The notes beneath the pieces were generated by a model. The model ran no database searches. It was not told where the DNA came from and saw only the letters and a program-made list of their open reading frames with translations. Positions 1 to 5,343 of a stretch of DNA of 5,753 bases are shown here, in pieces. The stretch's first letter is position 1. Every line of letters starts with the position of its first letter. Location of the stretch: contig JAPHTL010000214.1 of assembly GCA_026193355.1 (NCBI GenBank), positions 1 to 5,753 on the forward strand, given 5' to 3'. Source of the stretch: Rhodospirillales bacterium (GTDB lineage: Bacteria; Pseudomonadota; Alphaproteobacteria; Rhodospirillales; JAPHTL01). The translations under genes and the position numbers were made by a program.

Positions 1-7
1 GGGGGAA

Positions 8-84
8 TGGGGTGGCTGATGGGATTCGAACCCACGACCCTCGGCACCACAAGCCGATGCTCTAACCAACTGAGCTACAGCCAC
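8..84 (-). tRNA. tRNA-His (anticodon GTG)
   Basis: This gene folds into a complete cloverleaf on the minus strand. The acceptor stem pairs GTGGCTG with CAGCCAC, the D arm is GCTC/GAGC, the anticodon stem is TCGGC/GCCGA around the 7-base loop TTGTGGT, and the T arm carries TTCGAAT. The anticodon is GTG at 50..48, which reads histidine codons CAC and CAU. The 3' CCA is encoded (positions 10..8) and the discriminator base is C73 (position 11). The base just 5' of the acceptor stem (position 85) is G, so the histidine identity element G-1 opposite C73 is encoded in the DNA rather than added afterwards. If G-1 is counted, the gene runs to 85. The combination supports a Rhodospirillales-like alphaproteobacterium. 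Confidence 0.97.
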
Positions 85-101
85 CACTGAAAAGAGGCTC
101 T

Positions 102-130
102 CTACTAAACCCGCAAAACCGGCAGGTCAA
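102..130 (-). promoter_or_regulatory. Probable sigma-70 promoter of tRNA-His
   Basis: On the minus strand, TTGACC (130..125) matches the -35 consensus at 5 of 6 positions. It is followed by a 17-base spacer and TAGTAG (107..102), a weak -10 hexamer. Transcription would start near 95, about ten bases before the tRNA 5' end, a typical short leader for a stable RNA gene. The -35 and spacing are good and the -10 is poor, so the assignment is likely but not certain. Confidence 0.55.
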
Positions 131-354
131 GAGGGACAATACCGGGAGATCGAAACCTGGGAATTGAAAAAGTACGCGGCGGCAGAAGGCGCCTCTCAGG
201 GGGGAGGAGGAGGCATGCTGCCCTCGCGCCGCCGCGAATGGCCCGGGAGGGGGGGGAGGAATTCACCAGGCCACACCCTCTCATTTAGTCCGGACGGGGC
301 CGCTTACAAGAGAGTTTCCGCGGAATTCGTCAACGGGCGGTCAAATCCGCGTCA
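131..354. other. Gene-free, G-rich spacer between aminotransferase and tRNA-His
   Basis: I see no credible gene here. The open frame on the plus strand starts with TTG, lacks a ribosome binding site, is dominated by Gly and Arg, and runs into the opposite-strand aminotransferase. The stretch holds two G-tracts: six G followed by three GG pairs split by single A (199-213), and GGG-A-G8-A-GG (245-259). It also holds the short palindromes GTCCGGAC (288-295) and TTCCGCGGAA (316-325), and two GAATTC sites. A clear Rho-independent terminator for the minus-strand aminotransferase is not visible. The palindromes are too short and lack a following T-run. Confidence 0.6.
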
Positions 355-1515
355 TCAGCCGCCGAAATGGCGACGCAGGCGGGCCACGGCCTCGTCCAGT
401 ATCTCATCGCGCTTGGAGAAACAGAACCGCACAAACGTGCGCGGTCCGTCCTTCTGGTAAAAGGCGCTGAGGGGTACGGCGGTCACCCCCGCCTCGGTCG
501 TTATGTGGCGACAGAATGCCTCGTCACCGTCGGTGAAGCCCAGCGGGCTGTAGTCGACCGTCAGGAAATAGCTGCCGCCGCTTTCCAGCGTCTTGAACCC
601 TGCGGCGCGCAAACCATCCCCCAACCGGTCGCGCTTGGCCTGCATATCGCCGGCCAGCCCGGTGAAATAGGCGTCATCAAGGCCAAGCCCGTGAGCCACC
701 CCCTTTTGCAGGTTGGGCGGCGTGGTGAAGGTCACGAACTGGTGCGCCTTGGCAATGGGCATAAGAAGATCCGCGCAGGCGGTGATATAGCCGACCTTCC
801 AGCCGGTCATGGAGAAGGTCTTTCCCGCCGACCCGATGCGCACACACCGGTTGCGCATGCCCGGCAGGGTCATCAACGGCGTATGCCCGCGCCCGTCGAA
901 GGTCAGGTGTTCGTAAACCTCGTCGCAAACGGCGTAGGCGTCGAAACGTTCAACAAGATCGGCAATGAACCGAAGATCGTTGACGTCGAAAACCTTGGAC
1001 GACGGGTTGTGCGGCGAATTCAACAGGATCAGTTTCGTTTTCTCGGAAAACGCGGCCTCCAGCGCAGCGCGCGGCAACGCCCAGTCCGGCGGCTCGATAC
1101 GCACGATTTTGGGAATGCCTCCGGCACGGCGGATGATCGGCAGATAGCTGTCATAAAGCGGTTCGATCAGGACAACCTCGTCGCCCGGCTCAATCAGGCC
1201 GAACAGCGCGTCGCCCAGCGCCTCGGTCGCGCCCGAGGTGACCATCACTTCGCTCTGCCAGTCGATATCAAGGCCATAAAAGCGGCGGTTGTTGTCCGCC
1301 ACCGCCTTGCGCAGTTCGGGCAGGCCCAGCATGGGCGGATACTGGTTCGGCCCCGCCATCAGGGCGTCGGCAGCGACCCGGCGCACAGCTTCCGGCCCTT
1401 CCTCGTCAGGGAACCCCTGCCCGAGGTTGATGGAGCCATGCTCGATGGCAAGCCGGGACATCACCTCAAACACCGTGGTGCCGTAGCCCGAAAGAATGCT
1501 GTTGGCTGGTTTCAT
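355..1515 (-). CDS. Class I/II PLP-dependent aminotransferase (YbdL/kynurenine aminotransferase-like)
   Basis: This is a cytoplasmic fold-type I aminotransferase of 386 residues, a normal length for the family. It transfers an amino group between an amino acid and a 2-oxo acid via pyridoxal phosphate. Visible landmarks are the N-terminal LGQGFPD motif (31-37), GATEA (95-99) in the cofactor phosphate-binding region, NSPHNP with Asn170, DEVY with Asp198 (PLP ring nitrogen) and Tyr201, the Schiff-base lysine Lys232 in GSAGKTFSMTGWKVGY, and Arg363 in FVRFCFS for the substrate carboxylate. The motif set resembles the group holding YbdL-type methionine aminotransferases, kynurenine/glutamine transaminases and DapC-like enzymes, so substrate cannot be called. 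I chose the ATG at 1515 because GGAG (1526..1523) lies 7 bases upstream and the alignable enzyme begins at MKPANSILSGYG. ATGs at 1563 and 1605 are in frame but lack a good ribosome binding site. It is transcribed divergently from the next aminotransferase, with which it shares the MTGW(K/R)(V/I)GY signature. Confidence 0.93.
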   Translation of the reverse strand: MKPANSILSGYGTTVFEVMSRLAIEHGSINLGQGFPDEEGPEAVRRVAADALMAGPNQYPPMLGLPELRKAVADNNRRFYGLDIDWQSEVMVTSGATEALGDALFGLIEPGDEVVLIEPLYDSYLPIIRRAGGIPKIVRIEPPDWALPRAALEAAFSEKTKLILLNSPHNPSSKVFDVNDLRFIADLVERFDAYAVCDEVYEHLTFDGRGHTPLMTLPGMRNRCVRIGSAGKTFSMTGWKVGYITACADLLMPIAKAHQFVTFTTPPNLQKGVAHGLGLDDAYFTGLAGDMQAKRDRLGDGLRAAGFKTLESGGSYFLTVDYSPLGFTDGDEAFCRHITTEAGVTAVPLSAFYQKDGPRTFVRFCFSKRDEILDEAVARLRRHFGG

Positions 1516-1522
1516 GGCCTTT

Positions 1523-1526
1523 CTCC
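1523..1526 (-). promoter_or_regulatory. Ribosome binding site deciding the aminotransferase start
   Basis: GGAG on the minus strand sits 7 bases before the ATG at 1515. The two upstream in-frame ATGs (1563, 1605) have nothing comparable. The 30 residues they would add show no family motif. This favours the shorter protein. Confidence 0.6.
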
Positions 1527-1576
1527 GCCCGTTCACCGATATTTCGCCCGACACCGTCGACATTGCGTAAGATCGC

Positions 1577-1605
1577 TCTGTACCATAGCCTGAAGCCAGC
1601 CTCAA
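1577..1605 (-). promoter_or_regulatory. Possible promoter of the minus-strand aminotransferase
   Basis: On the minus strand, TTGAGG (1605..1600) and TACAGA (1582..1577) are separated by 17 bases, giving a weak sigma-70-like promoter. A start near 1570 would exclude the in-frame ATG at 1605 and leave almost no leader for the one at 1563. That agrees with translation from 1515. The hexamers match the consensus only moderately (about 4/6 and 3/6), so this is a suggestion. The opposite promoter, for the plus-strand gene, must also lie in this spacer, but I could not pick it out. Confidence 0.3.
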
Positions 1606-1623
1606 TCAGACCGCGAGATCACC

Positions 1624-2802
1624 ATGAACAACCCCGCTTCCCTCGTCCTTGCTTCGGGCATGTCCCGCCTTGGAACCGAATCCGCGTTTGAGGTTCTTGC
1701 CCGCGCCAAGGCGCTGGAGGAACAGGGACGCAGCATCATAAACCTGGGCATAGGACAACCCGACTTCCAGACGCCGCAAAACATCGTCGAGGCGGCGGTG
1801 AAGGCGTTGCGCGACGGTCATCACGGCTACACCCCGGCCAACGGCATCCGCCCCCTGCGCGAGGCGGTCGCTGCCGATATCGCGGCGCGAAGGGGCGTGA
1901 CCGTCGATCCCGACAACATTCTGGTCGTTCCCGGCGGCAAGCCGACCATGTTCTTCGCCGTGCTGATGTTCGGCGAACCGGGCGCCGAGATCATCTACCC
2001 CAACCCCGGCTTCCCCATCTATGAATCGGTGATCAACTATTCCGGCGCCACGGCGGTTCCCATGCCGCTGCACGAAAAGAACGGTTTTTCCTTCAGCGCC
2101 GAGGAAGTCCTGTCGCTGATCACGCCGAAGACCCGACTGATCATCGTCAACACCCCGGCCAACCCAACCGGCGGCGTCGTGCCGAAGGCCGAGATGGACA
2201 AACTGGCCGCGGGTCTGGAGAAGCATCCCCATGTCGCGATACTGAGCGACGAAATCTATTCCCGCATGCTTTACGACGGGCGGGAACACGCCACCATGCT
2301 GGCTTATCCGGCCCTGCGCGATCGCCTGATCCTGCTGGATGGCTGGAGCAAGACCTACGCCATGACCGGCTGGCGCATCGGCTATAGCGTGTGGCCCGCC
2401 AACCTGATCGGCGCGGCGACACGGTTGGCCATCAACGATCATTCCTGCGTCAACGCGCCGACGCAACTTGCGGCGATCGAGGCCCTGACCGGACCGCAGG
2501 ACGAGGTGGACAAAATGATGGCCGCCTTCGCCGAACGGCGGAAGGTGATCGTTGATGAGCTGAACGACATACCCGGTTTCAACTGCACGGAGCCGGGCGG
2601 CGCTTTTTATGCCTTCCCCAACATCGCGGGAACGGGCATCGGCTCGAAGGCATTGCAGGACAGACTGCTTAACGAAGCGGGAATCGCCACCGTATCGGGA
2701 ACCAGCTTCGGGCGTTTCGGCGAGGGCTATATCCGGTTTTCCTACGCCAACAGCGTCGAAAATATCCGTGAGGCGATGGCCCGCATCCGCAAGATTCTAT
2801 GA
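1624..2802 (+). CDS. Class I PLP-dependent aminotransferase (aspartate/aromatic aminotransferase-like)
   Basis: This is a 392-residue cytoplasmic fold-type I aminotransferase of normal family length, complete at both ends. Motifs in order are NLGIGQPDF (40-48), YTPANGI (69-75), PGGKPTMFF (103-111), YPNPGFPIYES (125-135), NTPANPTGG with Asn180, SDEIYSRMLYDG with Asp209 (PLP nitrogen) and Tyr212, the Schiff-base lysine Lys243 in GWSKTYAMTGWRIGY, and Arg371 in GYIRFSYANS for the substrate alpha-carboxylate. All catalytic positions are intact. The pattern is that of the bacterial/archaeal aspartate and aromatic aminotransferase branch (I-gamma-like). Many such proteins are labelled only as aminotransferases, and substrate specificity is unresolved. 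The ribosome binding site is weak (GCGAG about 8 bases before the ATG). The gene is divergent from the first aminotransferase. Both are probably paralogs of an old duplication rather than a recent one, since they share motifs but little else. Confidence 0.94.
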   Translation: MNNPASLVLASGMSRLGTESAFEVLARAKALEEQGRSIINLGIGQPDFQTPQNIVEAAVKALRDGHHGYTPANGIRPLREAVAADIAARRGVTVDPDNILVVPGGKPTMFFAVLMFGEPGAEIIYPNPGFPIYESVINYSGATAVPMPLHEKNGFSFSAEEVLSLITPKTRLIIVNTPANPTGGVVPKAEMDKLAAGLEKHPHVAILSDEIYSRMLYDGREHATMLAYPALRDRLILLDGWSKTYAMTGWRIGYSVWPANLIGAATRLAINDHSCVNAPTQLAAIEALTGPQDEVDKMMAAFAERRKVIVDELNDIPGFNCTEPGGAFYAFPNIAGTGIGSKALQDRLLNEAGIATVSGTSFGRFGEGYIRFSYANSVENIREAMARIRKIL

Positions 2803-2833
2803 AGAAAACAGACTGAATCTTAAGATTTTCTTC
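2791..2833 (+). repeat. Nested AT-rich inverted repeats at the aminotransferase stop codon
   Basis: Three overlapping dyads are visible. AAGATTC (2791-2797) pairs with GAATCTT (2815-2821). AATCTTAAGATT (2816-2827) is a perfect 12-base palindrome. GAAGAAAA (2801-2808) pairs with TTTTCTTC (2826-2833). They cannot all form together. The last could act as a weak terminator or 3'-end-stabilising hairpin for the aminotransferase mRNA, but it lacks a GC-rich stem and T-run. Function is unproven. Confidence 0.4.
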
Positions 2834-2843
2834 GTGGTTACGG

Positions 2844-2874
2844 CCCAAAATGGAATTACTTTGGGTTTGTCCCA
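2844..2874 (+). repeat. Competing hairpins in the leader of the small gene
   Basis: CCCAAA (2844-2849) pairs with TTTGGG (2860-2865) around a 10-base loop. The same TGGG (2862-2865) can instead pair with CCCA (2871-2874) around TTTGT. The two hairpins share bases and exclude each other. They lie 50-80 bases before the ATG of the 78-codon gene. The stems are short, so this may be chance. Confidence 0.3.
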
Positions 2875-2915
2875 TGCGCGTTTTGTGCGTTTGTGGCATA
2901 TCGACCCCTGCCGTG

Positions 2916-2921
2916 AGGAGG
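2916..2921 (+). promoter_or_regulatory. Strong Shine-Dalgarno site of the 78-codon gene
   Basis: AGGAGG is a full match to the anti-Shine-Dalgarno core and sits 4 bases before the ATG at 2926. It is the best ribosome binding site in the window and the main reason for believing the small gene is translated. Confidence 0.75.
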
Positions 2922-2925
2922 GCGG

Positions 2926-3162
2926 ATGCTTGTAAACCACAACCAGAAATTCCTTGTTACAGGAACGGCGAAACTGAACGCACTTGGCGCCAGCATCATG
3001 CCTGATGGCCAGATCGTTACCCTGACCCAACCAAAAACAGAGAATGGGGTGGATCTGATTTACGTTCGCTACAAGGGCAAGAGCAGACCGGGCGAAATCC
3101 CCGATGGCTCCAAATTCTGGGTCAAGGTCAATGGGTTGGCCAAGCACGCCCGACAGATCTAG
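2926..3162 (+). CDS. Small hypothetical protein, 78 residues
   Basis: I do not recognise this protein. It is predicted to be soluble: there is no signal peptide, membrane segment, Cys pair or coiled coil. Alternating hydrophobic and polar stretches such as KFLVTGTAKL (8-17), QIVTLTQ (29-35) and LIYVRYKGK (44-52), then KFWVKVNGLAKHA near the C-terminus, suggest a small beta-rich domain, perhaps SH3-like, with a net basic C-terminal half. That is inference from pattern only. Support for a real gene is a perfect AGGAGG 4 bases before the ATG, a complete frame ending in TAG, and a hairpin plus T-run about 30 bases after the stop. It lies on the same strand as glnB but the probable terminator and the sigma-54 promoter separate it from that operon. 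Its base composition looks somewhat more AT-rich than its neighbours. Confidence 0.65.
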   Translation: MLVNHNQKFLVTGTAKLNALGASIMPDGQIVTLTQPKTENGVDLIYVRYKGKSRPGEIPDGSKFWVKVNGLAKHARQI

Positions 3163-3193
3163 CCTCCCTTCACCTTTCCACCTCCCCCGCCCA

Positions 3194-3228
3194 ATGCCGC
3201 ACAAGGAGCGGGCATGTGCCTTTTTTTT
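3194..3228 (+). terminator. Probable Rho-independent terminator after the small gene
   Basis: ATGCCGC (3194-3200) pairs with GCGGGCAT (3208-3215) with one bulged base and a 7-base loop. After GTGCC there is a run of eight T (3221-3228). A second arrangement pairs GCAC (3199-3202) with GTGC (3216-3219) immediately before the T-run. Either would insulate glnB from upstream transcription. The stem is imperfect but the T-run is the longest in the window. Confidence 0.55.
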
Positions 3229-3321
3229 AGGCATACACCCTTCCGCCTACCCTCCCGAACATCACCGGTTTCATTCGTAAATACTCTTTCATGACAACAC
3301 GTTAAGAAGGAATCGCCAAGT

Positions 3322-3337
3322 TGGCATGATCCCTGCT
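3322..3337 (+). promoter_or_regulatory. Sigma-54 (RpoN) promoter of glnB-glnA
   Basis: TGGCATGATCCCTGCT matches the -24/-12 consensus TGGCAC-N5-TTGCW, with the invariant GG (3323-3324) and GC (3335-3336) at the required 10-base separation. Transcription would start near 3348, leaving a leader of about 56 bases before glnB. Sigma-54 promoters activated by NtrC under nitrogen limitation are established for glnBA or glnA in many proteobacteria. No canonical NtrC site (GCAC-N7-GTGC) was found between the small gene and this promoter. Confidence 0.82.
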
Positions 3338-3403
3338 ATTGTGCGTGAAAAGTAAATCGAAGGCAGCCCAAAGCCTACCAACACGACGAAGAAGGCAGGA
3401 CGC

Positions 3404-3742
3404 ATGAAAAAGATCGAAGCGATCATCAAGCCCTTCAAGCTGGATGAAGTGAAGGAGGCCCTTCACGAAGTCGGCCTGCAAGGCATTACCGTGATCGAAG
3501 CCAAGGGCTTCGGACGGCAGAAGGGTCACACGGAACTTTACCGCGGGGCCGAATACGTCGTCGACTTTCTGCCCAAGGTGAAGATCGAGGTCGTCCTGGA
3601 CGATGATATGGTCGAACGCGCCGTCGAGGCCATTCAGCAGGCCGCCCACACCGGCCGTATCGGTGACGGCAAGATTTTCATCACCACTGTCGAAGAAGCA
3701 ATCCGGATCCGCACCGGCGAACGCGGAAACGACGCCGTGTAA
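3404..3742 (+). CDS. glnB: Nitrogen regulatory protein PII (GlnB)
   Basis: This is a 112-residue PII signalling protein, the standard length, which works as a cytoplasmic trimer. It binds ATP/ADP and 2-oxoglutarate. According to nitrogen status it controls GlnE (adenylylation of glutamine synthetase), NtrB and other targets. The T-loop contains FGRQKGHTELYRGAEY, with Tyr51 as the uridylylation site for GlnD. Gln39 and Lys58 are the 2-oxoglutarate ligands. The B-loop TGRIGDGKIF (83-92) and IRIRTGE with Arg101 and Arg103 bind the nucleotide. Asp54 favours GlnB over GlnK (E. coli GlnK has Asn there), and the neighbour is glnA rather than amtB. The ribosome binding site is AGGA 3 bases upstream, with GAAGG a little further up. 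It is first in an operon with glnA, 96 bases apart, under the sigma-54 promoter. Confidence 0.98.
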   Translation: MKKIEAIIKPFKLDEVKEALHEVGLQGITVIEAKGFGRQKGHTELYRGAEYVVDFLPKVKIEVVLDDDMVERAVEAIQQAAHTGRIGDGKIFITTVEEAIRIRTGERGNDAV

Positions 3743-3824
3743 TTGAATCCCGGCCCCCCTCCGTGGCAGCCTGTCAAAGGCGCCAGGGAACGCCGGACTG
3801 GCAAGCAATCAACCTGAAACCGAA

Positions 3825-3830
3825 AAGGAA
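3825..3830 (+). promoter_or_regulatory. Shine-Dalgarno site of glnA
   Basis: AAGGAA lies 8 bases before the ATG at 3839. It supports that start for glnA, whose first residues (MSLACKTPDD) differ from the more usual N-termini of this family, although the alignable domain starts soon after. Confidence 0.7.
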
Positions 3831-3838
3831 CGGAAACA

Positions 3839-5260
3839 ATGTCCCTCGCCTGCAAGACCCCTGACGATGTGCAGAAGGTCATCACGGAAAACGACGTCCA
3901 GTTCATCGACCTGCGCTTCACCGACCCGCGCGGCAAGTGGCAGCACCTGACCATGTGCGCCGACAAGCTTGAGGACGCCTGGTTCGAAGAAGGCATCATG
4001 TTCGATGGCTCGTCTATCGCCGGCTGGAAAGCGATCAACGAATCCGACATGTCCCTGATCCCCGACGCTTCAAGCGCCGTGATGGATCCGTTCTCGGCGC
4101 AGAGTTCCCTGATCCTGTTCTGCACCGTCAATGAGCCCTCCACCGGGCAGGCCTATATCCGCGACCCGCGTTCGGTGGCCAAGAAAGCCGAGGCATACCT
4201 CGCCTCCACCGGTATCGGCGACACCGCCTACTTCGGCCCCGAGCCGGAATTCTTCGTGTTCGACGACGTGCGCTTCAACGTTTCCATGAACTCCACGTTC
4301 TACGAAATCGATTCCGAAGAAGGCCCCTGGGTCAGCGGCAAGATCCTGCCGGAGAAGAACGTCGGCCACCGTCCGCCGCCGAAGGGTGGCTACTTCCCGG
4401 TGCCCCCCGTGGACACCGCCCCCGACCTGCGCGGCGAGATGATCGCGGTTGGCAAGGAAATGGGGCTGCCGATGGACAAGCACCATCACGAAGTGGCGAC
4501 CAGCCAGCACGAGCTTGGCCTGGAATTCTCCACCCTGCTGCGCAGCGCCGACAACGTGCAGATCTACAAGTACGTGGTCCAGATGGTCGCGCACACCTAT
4601 GGCAAGACGGCGACCTTCATGCCGAAGCCGCTCATCAACGACAACGGCTCGGGCATGCACGTCCACCAGTCGATCTGGAAGGCCGGCAAACCCCTGTTCG
4701 CCGGTTCGGGCTATGCCGACCTGTCGGACAACGCGCTGTACTATATCGGCGGCATCATCAAGCACGCCAAGGCGCTGAACGCCTTCACCAACCCGACGAC
4801 CAACAGCTACAAGCGTCTGATCCCGGGTTTTGAAGCGCCGGTCCTGCTGGCCTATTCGGCCCGCAACCGCTCGGCCTCATGCCGTATTCCGTTCGCCACC
4901 AACCCGAAGGCCAAGCGCGTCGAAATCCGCTTCCCCGACCCGCTCGCCAACCCGTACCTGGCGTTCTCGGCGATGATGATGGCCGGCCTCGATGGCATCC
5001 AGAACAAGATCCATCCCGGCGACGCCATGGACAAGAACCTCTACGACCTTCCGCCAGAGGAACTGAAGGACGTTCCGACGGTCTGCGGCAGCCTGCGCGA
5101 AGCGCTGGAAAGCCTCGATGCCGACCGCGCCTTCCTGACCAAGGGCGACGTGTTCACCGACGACATGATCGACGGTTACCTCGCGCTCAAGTGGGAAGAC
5201 GTCTACAACTTCGAGCACACCCCGCATCCGGTCGAGTTCCAGATGTACTACAGCTCGTAA
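3839..5260 (+). CDS. glnA: Glutamine synthetase type I (GSI-beta)
   Basis: This enzyme condenses glutamate and ammonia to glutamine with ATP in the cytoplasm as a dodecamer, and is the main ammonia-assimilating enzyme. At 473 residues it is a few longer than the usual 468-470. Landmarks are MFDGSSIAGW with Asp56, GPEPEFF with metal-ligand glutamates Glu135 and Glu137, HHEVATSQHELG with Glu218 and Glu225, NDNGSGMHVHQS with His274, the flap RLIPGFEAP with Glu332, ARNRSAS with Arg344, and EIRFPDP with Arg364. NLYDLPP carries Tyr402, the equivalent of the Tyr397 adenylylated by GlnE, so it is covalently regulated. The insertion between the GPEPEFF and PDLRGEM motifs is the one typical of GSI-beta enzymes. 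It is co-transcribed with glnB, whose product controls the adenylylation. All catalytic residues examined are present. Confidence 0.99.
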   Translation: MSLACKTPDDVQKVITENDVQFIDLRFTDPRGKWQHLTMCADKLEDAWFEEGIMFDGSSIAGWKAINESDMSLIPDASSAVMDPFSAQSSLILFCTVNEPSTGQAYIRDPRSVAKKAEAYLASTGIGDTAYFGPEPEFFVFDDVRFNVSMNSTFYEIDSEEGPWVSGKILPEKNVGHRPPPKGGYFPVPPVDTAPDLRGEMIAVGKEMGLPMDKHHHEVATSQHELGLEFSTLLRSADNVQIYKYVVQMVAHTYGKTATFMPKPLINDNGSGMHVHQSIWKAGKPLFAGSGYADLSDNALYYIGGIIKHAKALNAFTNPTTNSYKRLIPGFEAPVLLAYSARNRSASCRIPFATNPKAKRVEIRFPDPLANPYLAFSAMMMAGLDGIQNKIHPGDAMDKNLYDLPPEELKDVPTVCGSLREALESLDADRAFLTKGDVFTDDMIDGYLALKWEDVYNFEHTPHPVEFQMYYSS

Positions 5261-5285
5261 GGGTTCCGACCCGAATAGCAACAAG

Positions 5286-5316
5286 AAAGGGCCCCGCCAA
5301 TGGCGGGGCCCTTTTT
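5286..5316 (+). terminator. Rho-independent terminator of glnBA, possibly bidirectional
   Basis: GGGCCCCGCC (5289-5298) and GGCGGGGCCC (5302-5311) form a perfect 10-base stem with an AAT loop, extendable by AAA/TTT, followed by five T. It begins 28 bases after the glnA stop. On the minus strand the same hairpin is followed by TTTCTTGTT, so it could also end the convergent stress-protein mRNA, whose stop codon is about 32 bases away. Confidence 0.95.
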
Positions 5317-5343
5317 ATTCATGTAGGCGGTTTCGATATCGTC

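Noticed and set aside
164..460. Plus-strand 98-codon open frame rich in Gly and Arg
   Set aside because: It starts at TTG with no ribosome binding site, its composition simply reflects the G-runs, and its end overlaps the aminotransferase on the other strand.
367..1593. 408-codon frame antisense to the first aminotransferase
   Set aside because: Long antisense frames are common in GC-rich codon-biased genes. The opposite strand carries every aminotransferase motif, and this frame has no recognisable domain.
1606..2466. 286-codon frame antisense to the second aminotransferase
   Set aside because: It is a mirror of codon bias in the true gene, has no domain or ribosome binding site, and covers most of a fully conserved enzyme.
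2894..2911. Sigma-54-like sequence before the small gene (TGGCA...CTGC)
   Set aside because: GG and GC are separated by 13 bases rather than 10, which sigma-54 does not tolerate.
3199..3219. GCAC...GTGC dyad as an NtrC site
   Set aside because: The spacing is 13 bases instead of the 7 in the NtrC consensus, and the halves are better explained as part of the terminator hairpin.
3264..3276. Possible IHF site (ATCAC-N4-TTC) between the terminator and the sigma-54 promoter
   Set aside because: Two or three mismatches to WATCAA-N4-TTR make it no better than chance.
3302..3808. 168-codon minus-strand frame over glnB
   Set aside because: It lies opposite a textbook PII gene and across its sigma-54 promoter, and has no family features.
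4070..4765. 231-codon minus-strand frame over glnA
   Set aside because: It is antisense to the catalytic core of glutamine synthetase, with His/Val/Gly-rich composition typical of a shadow frame.
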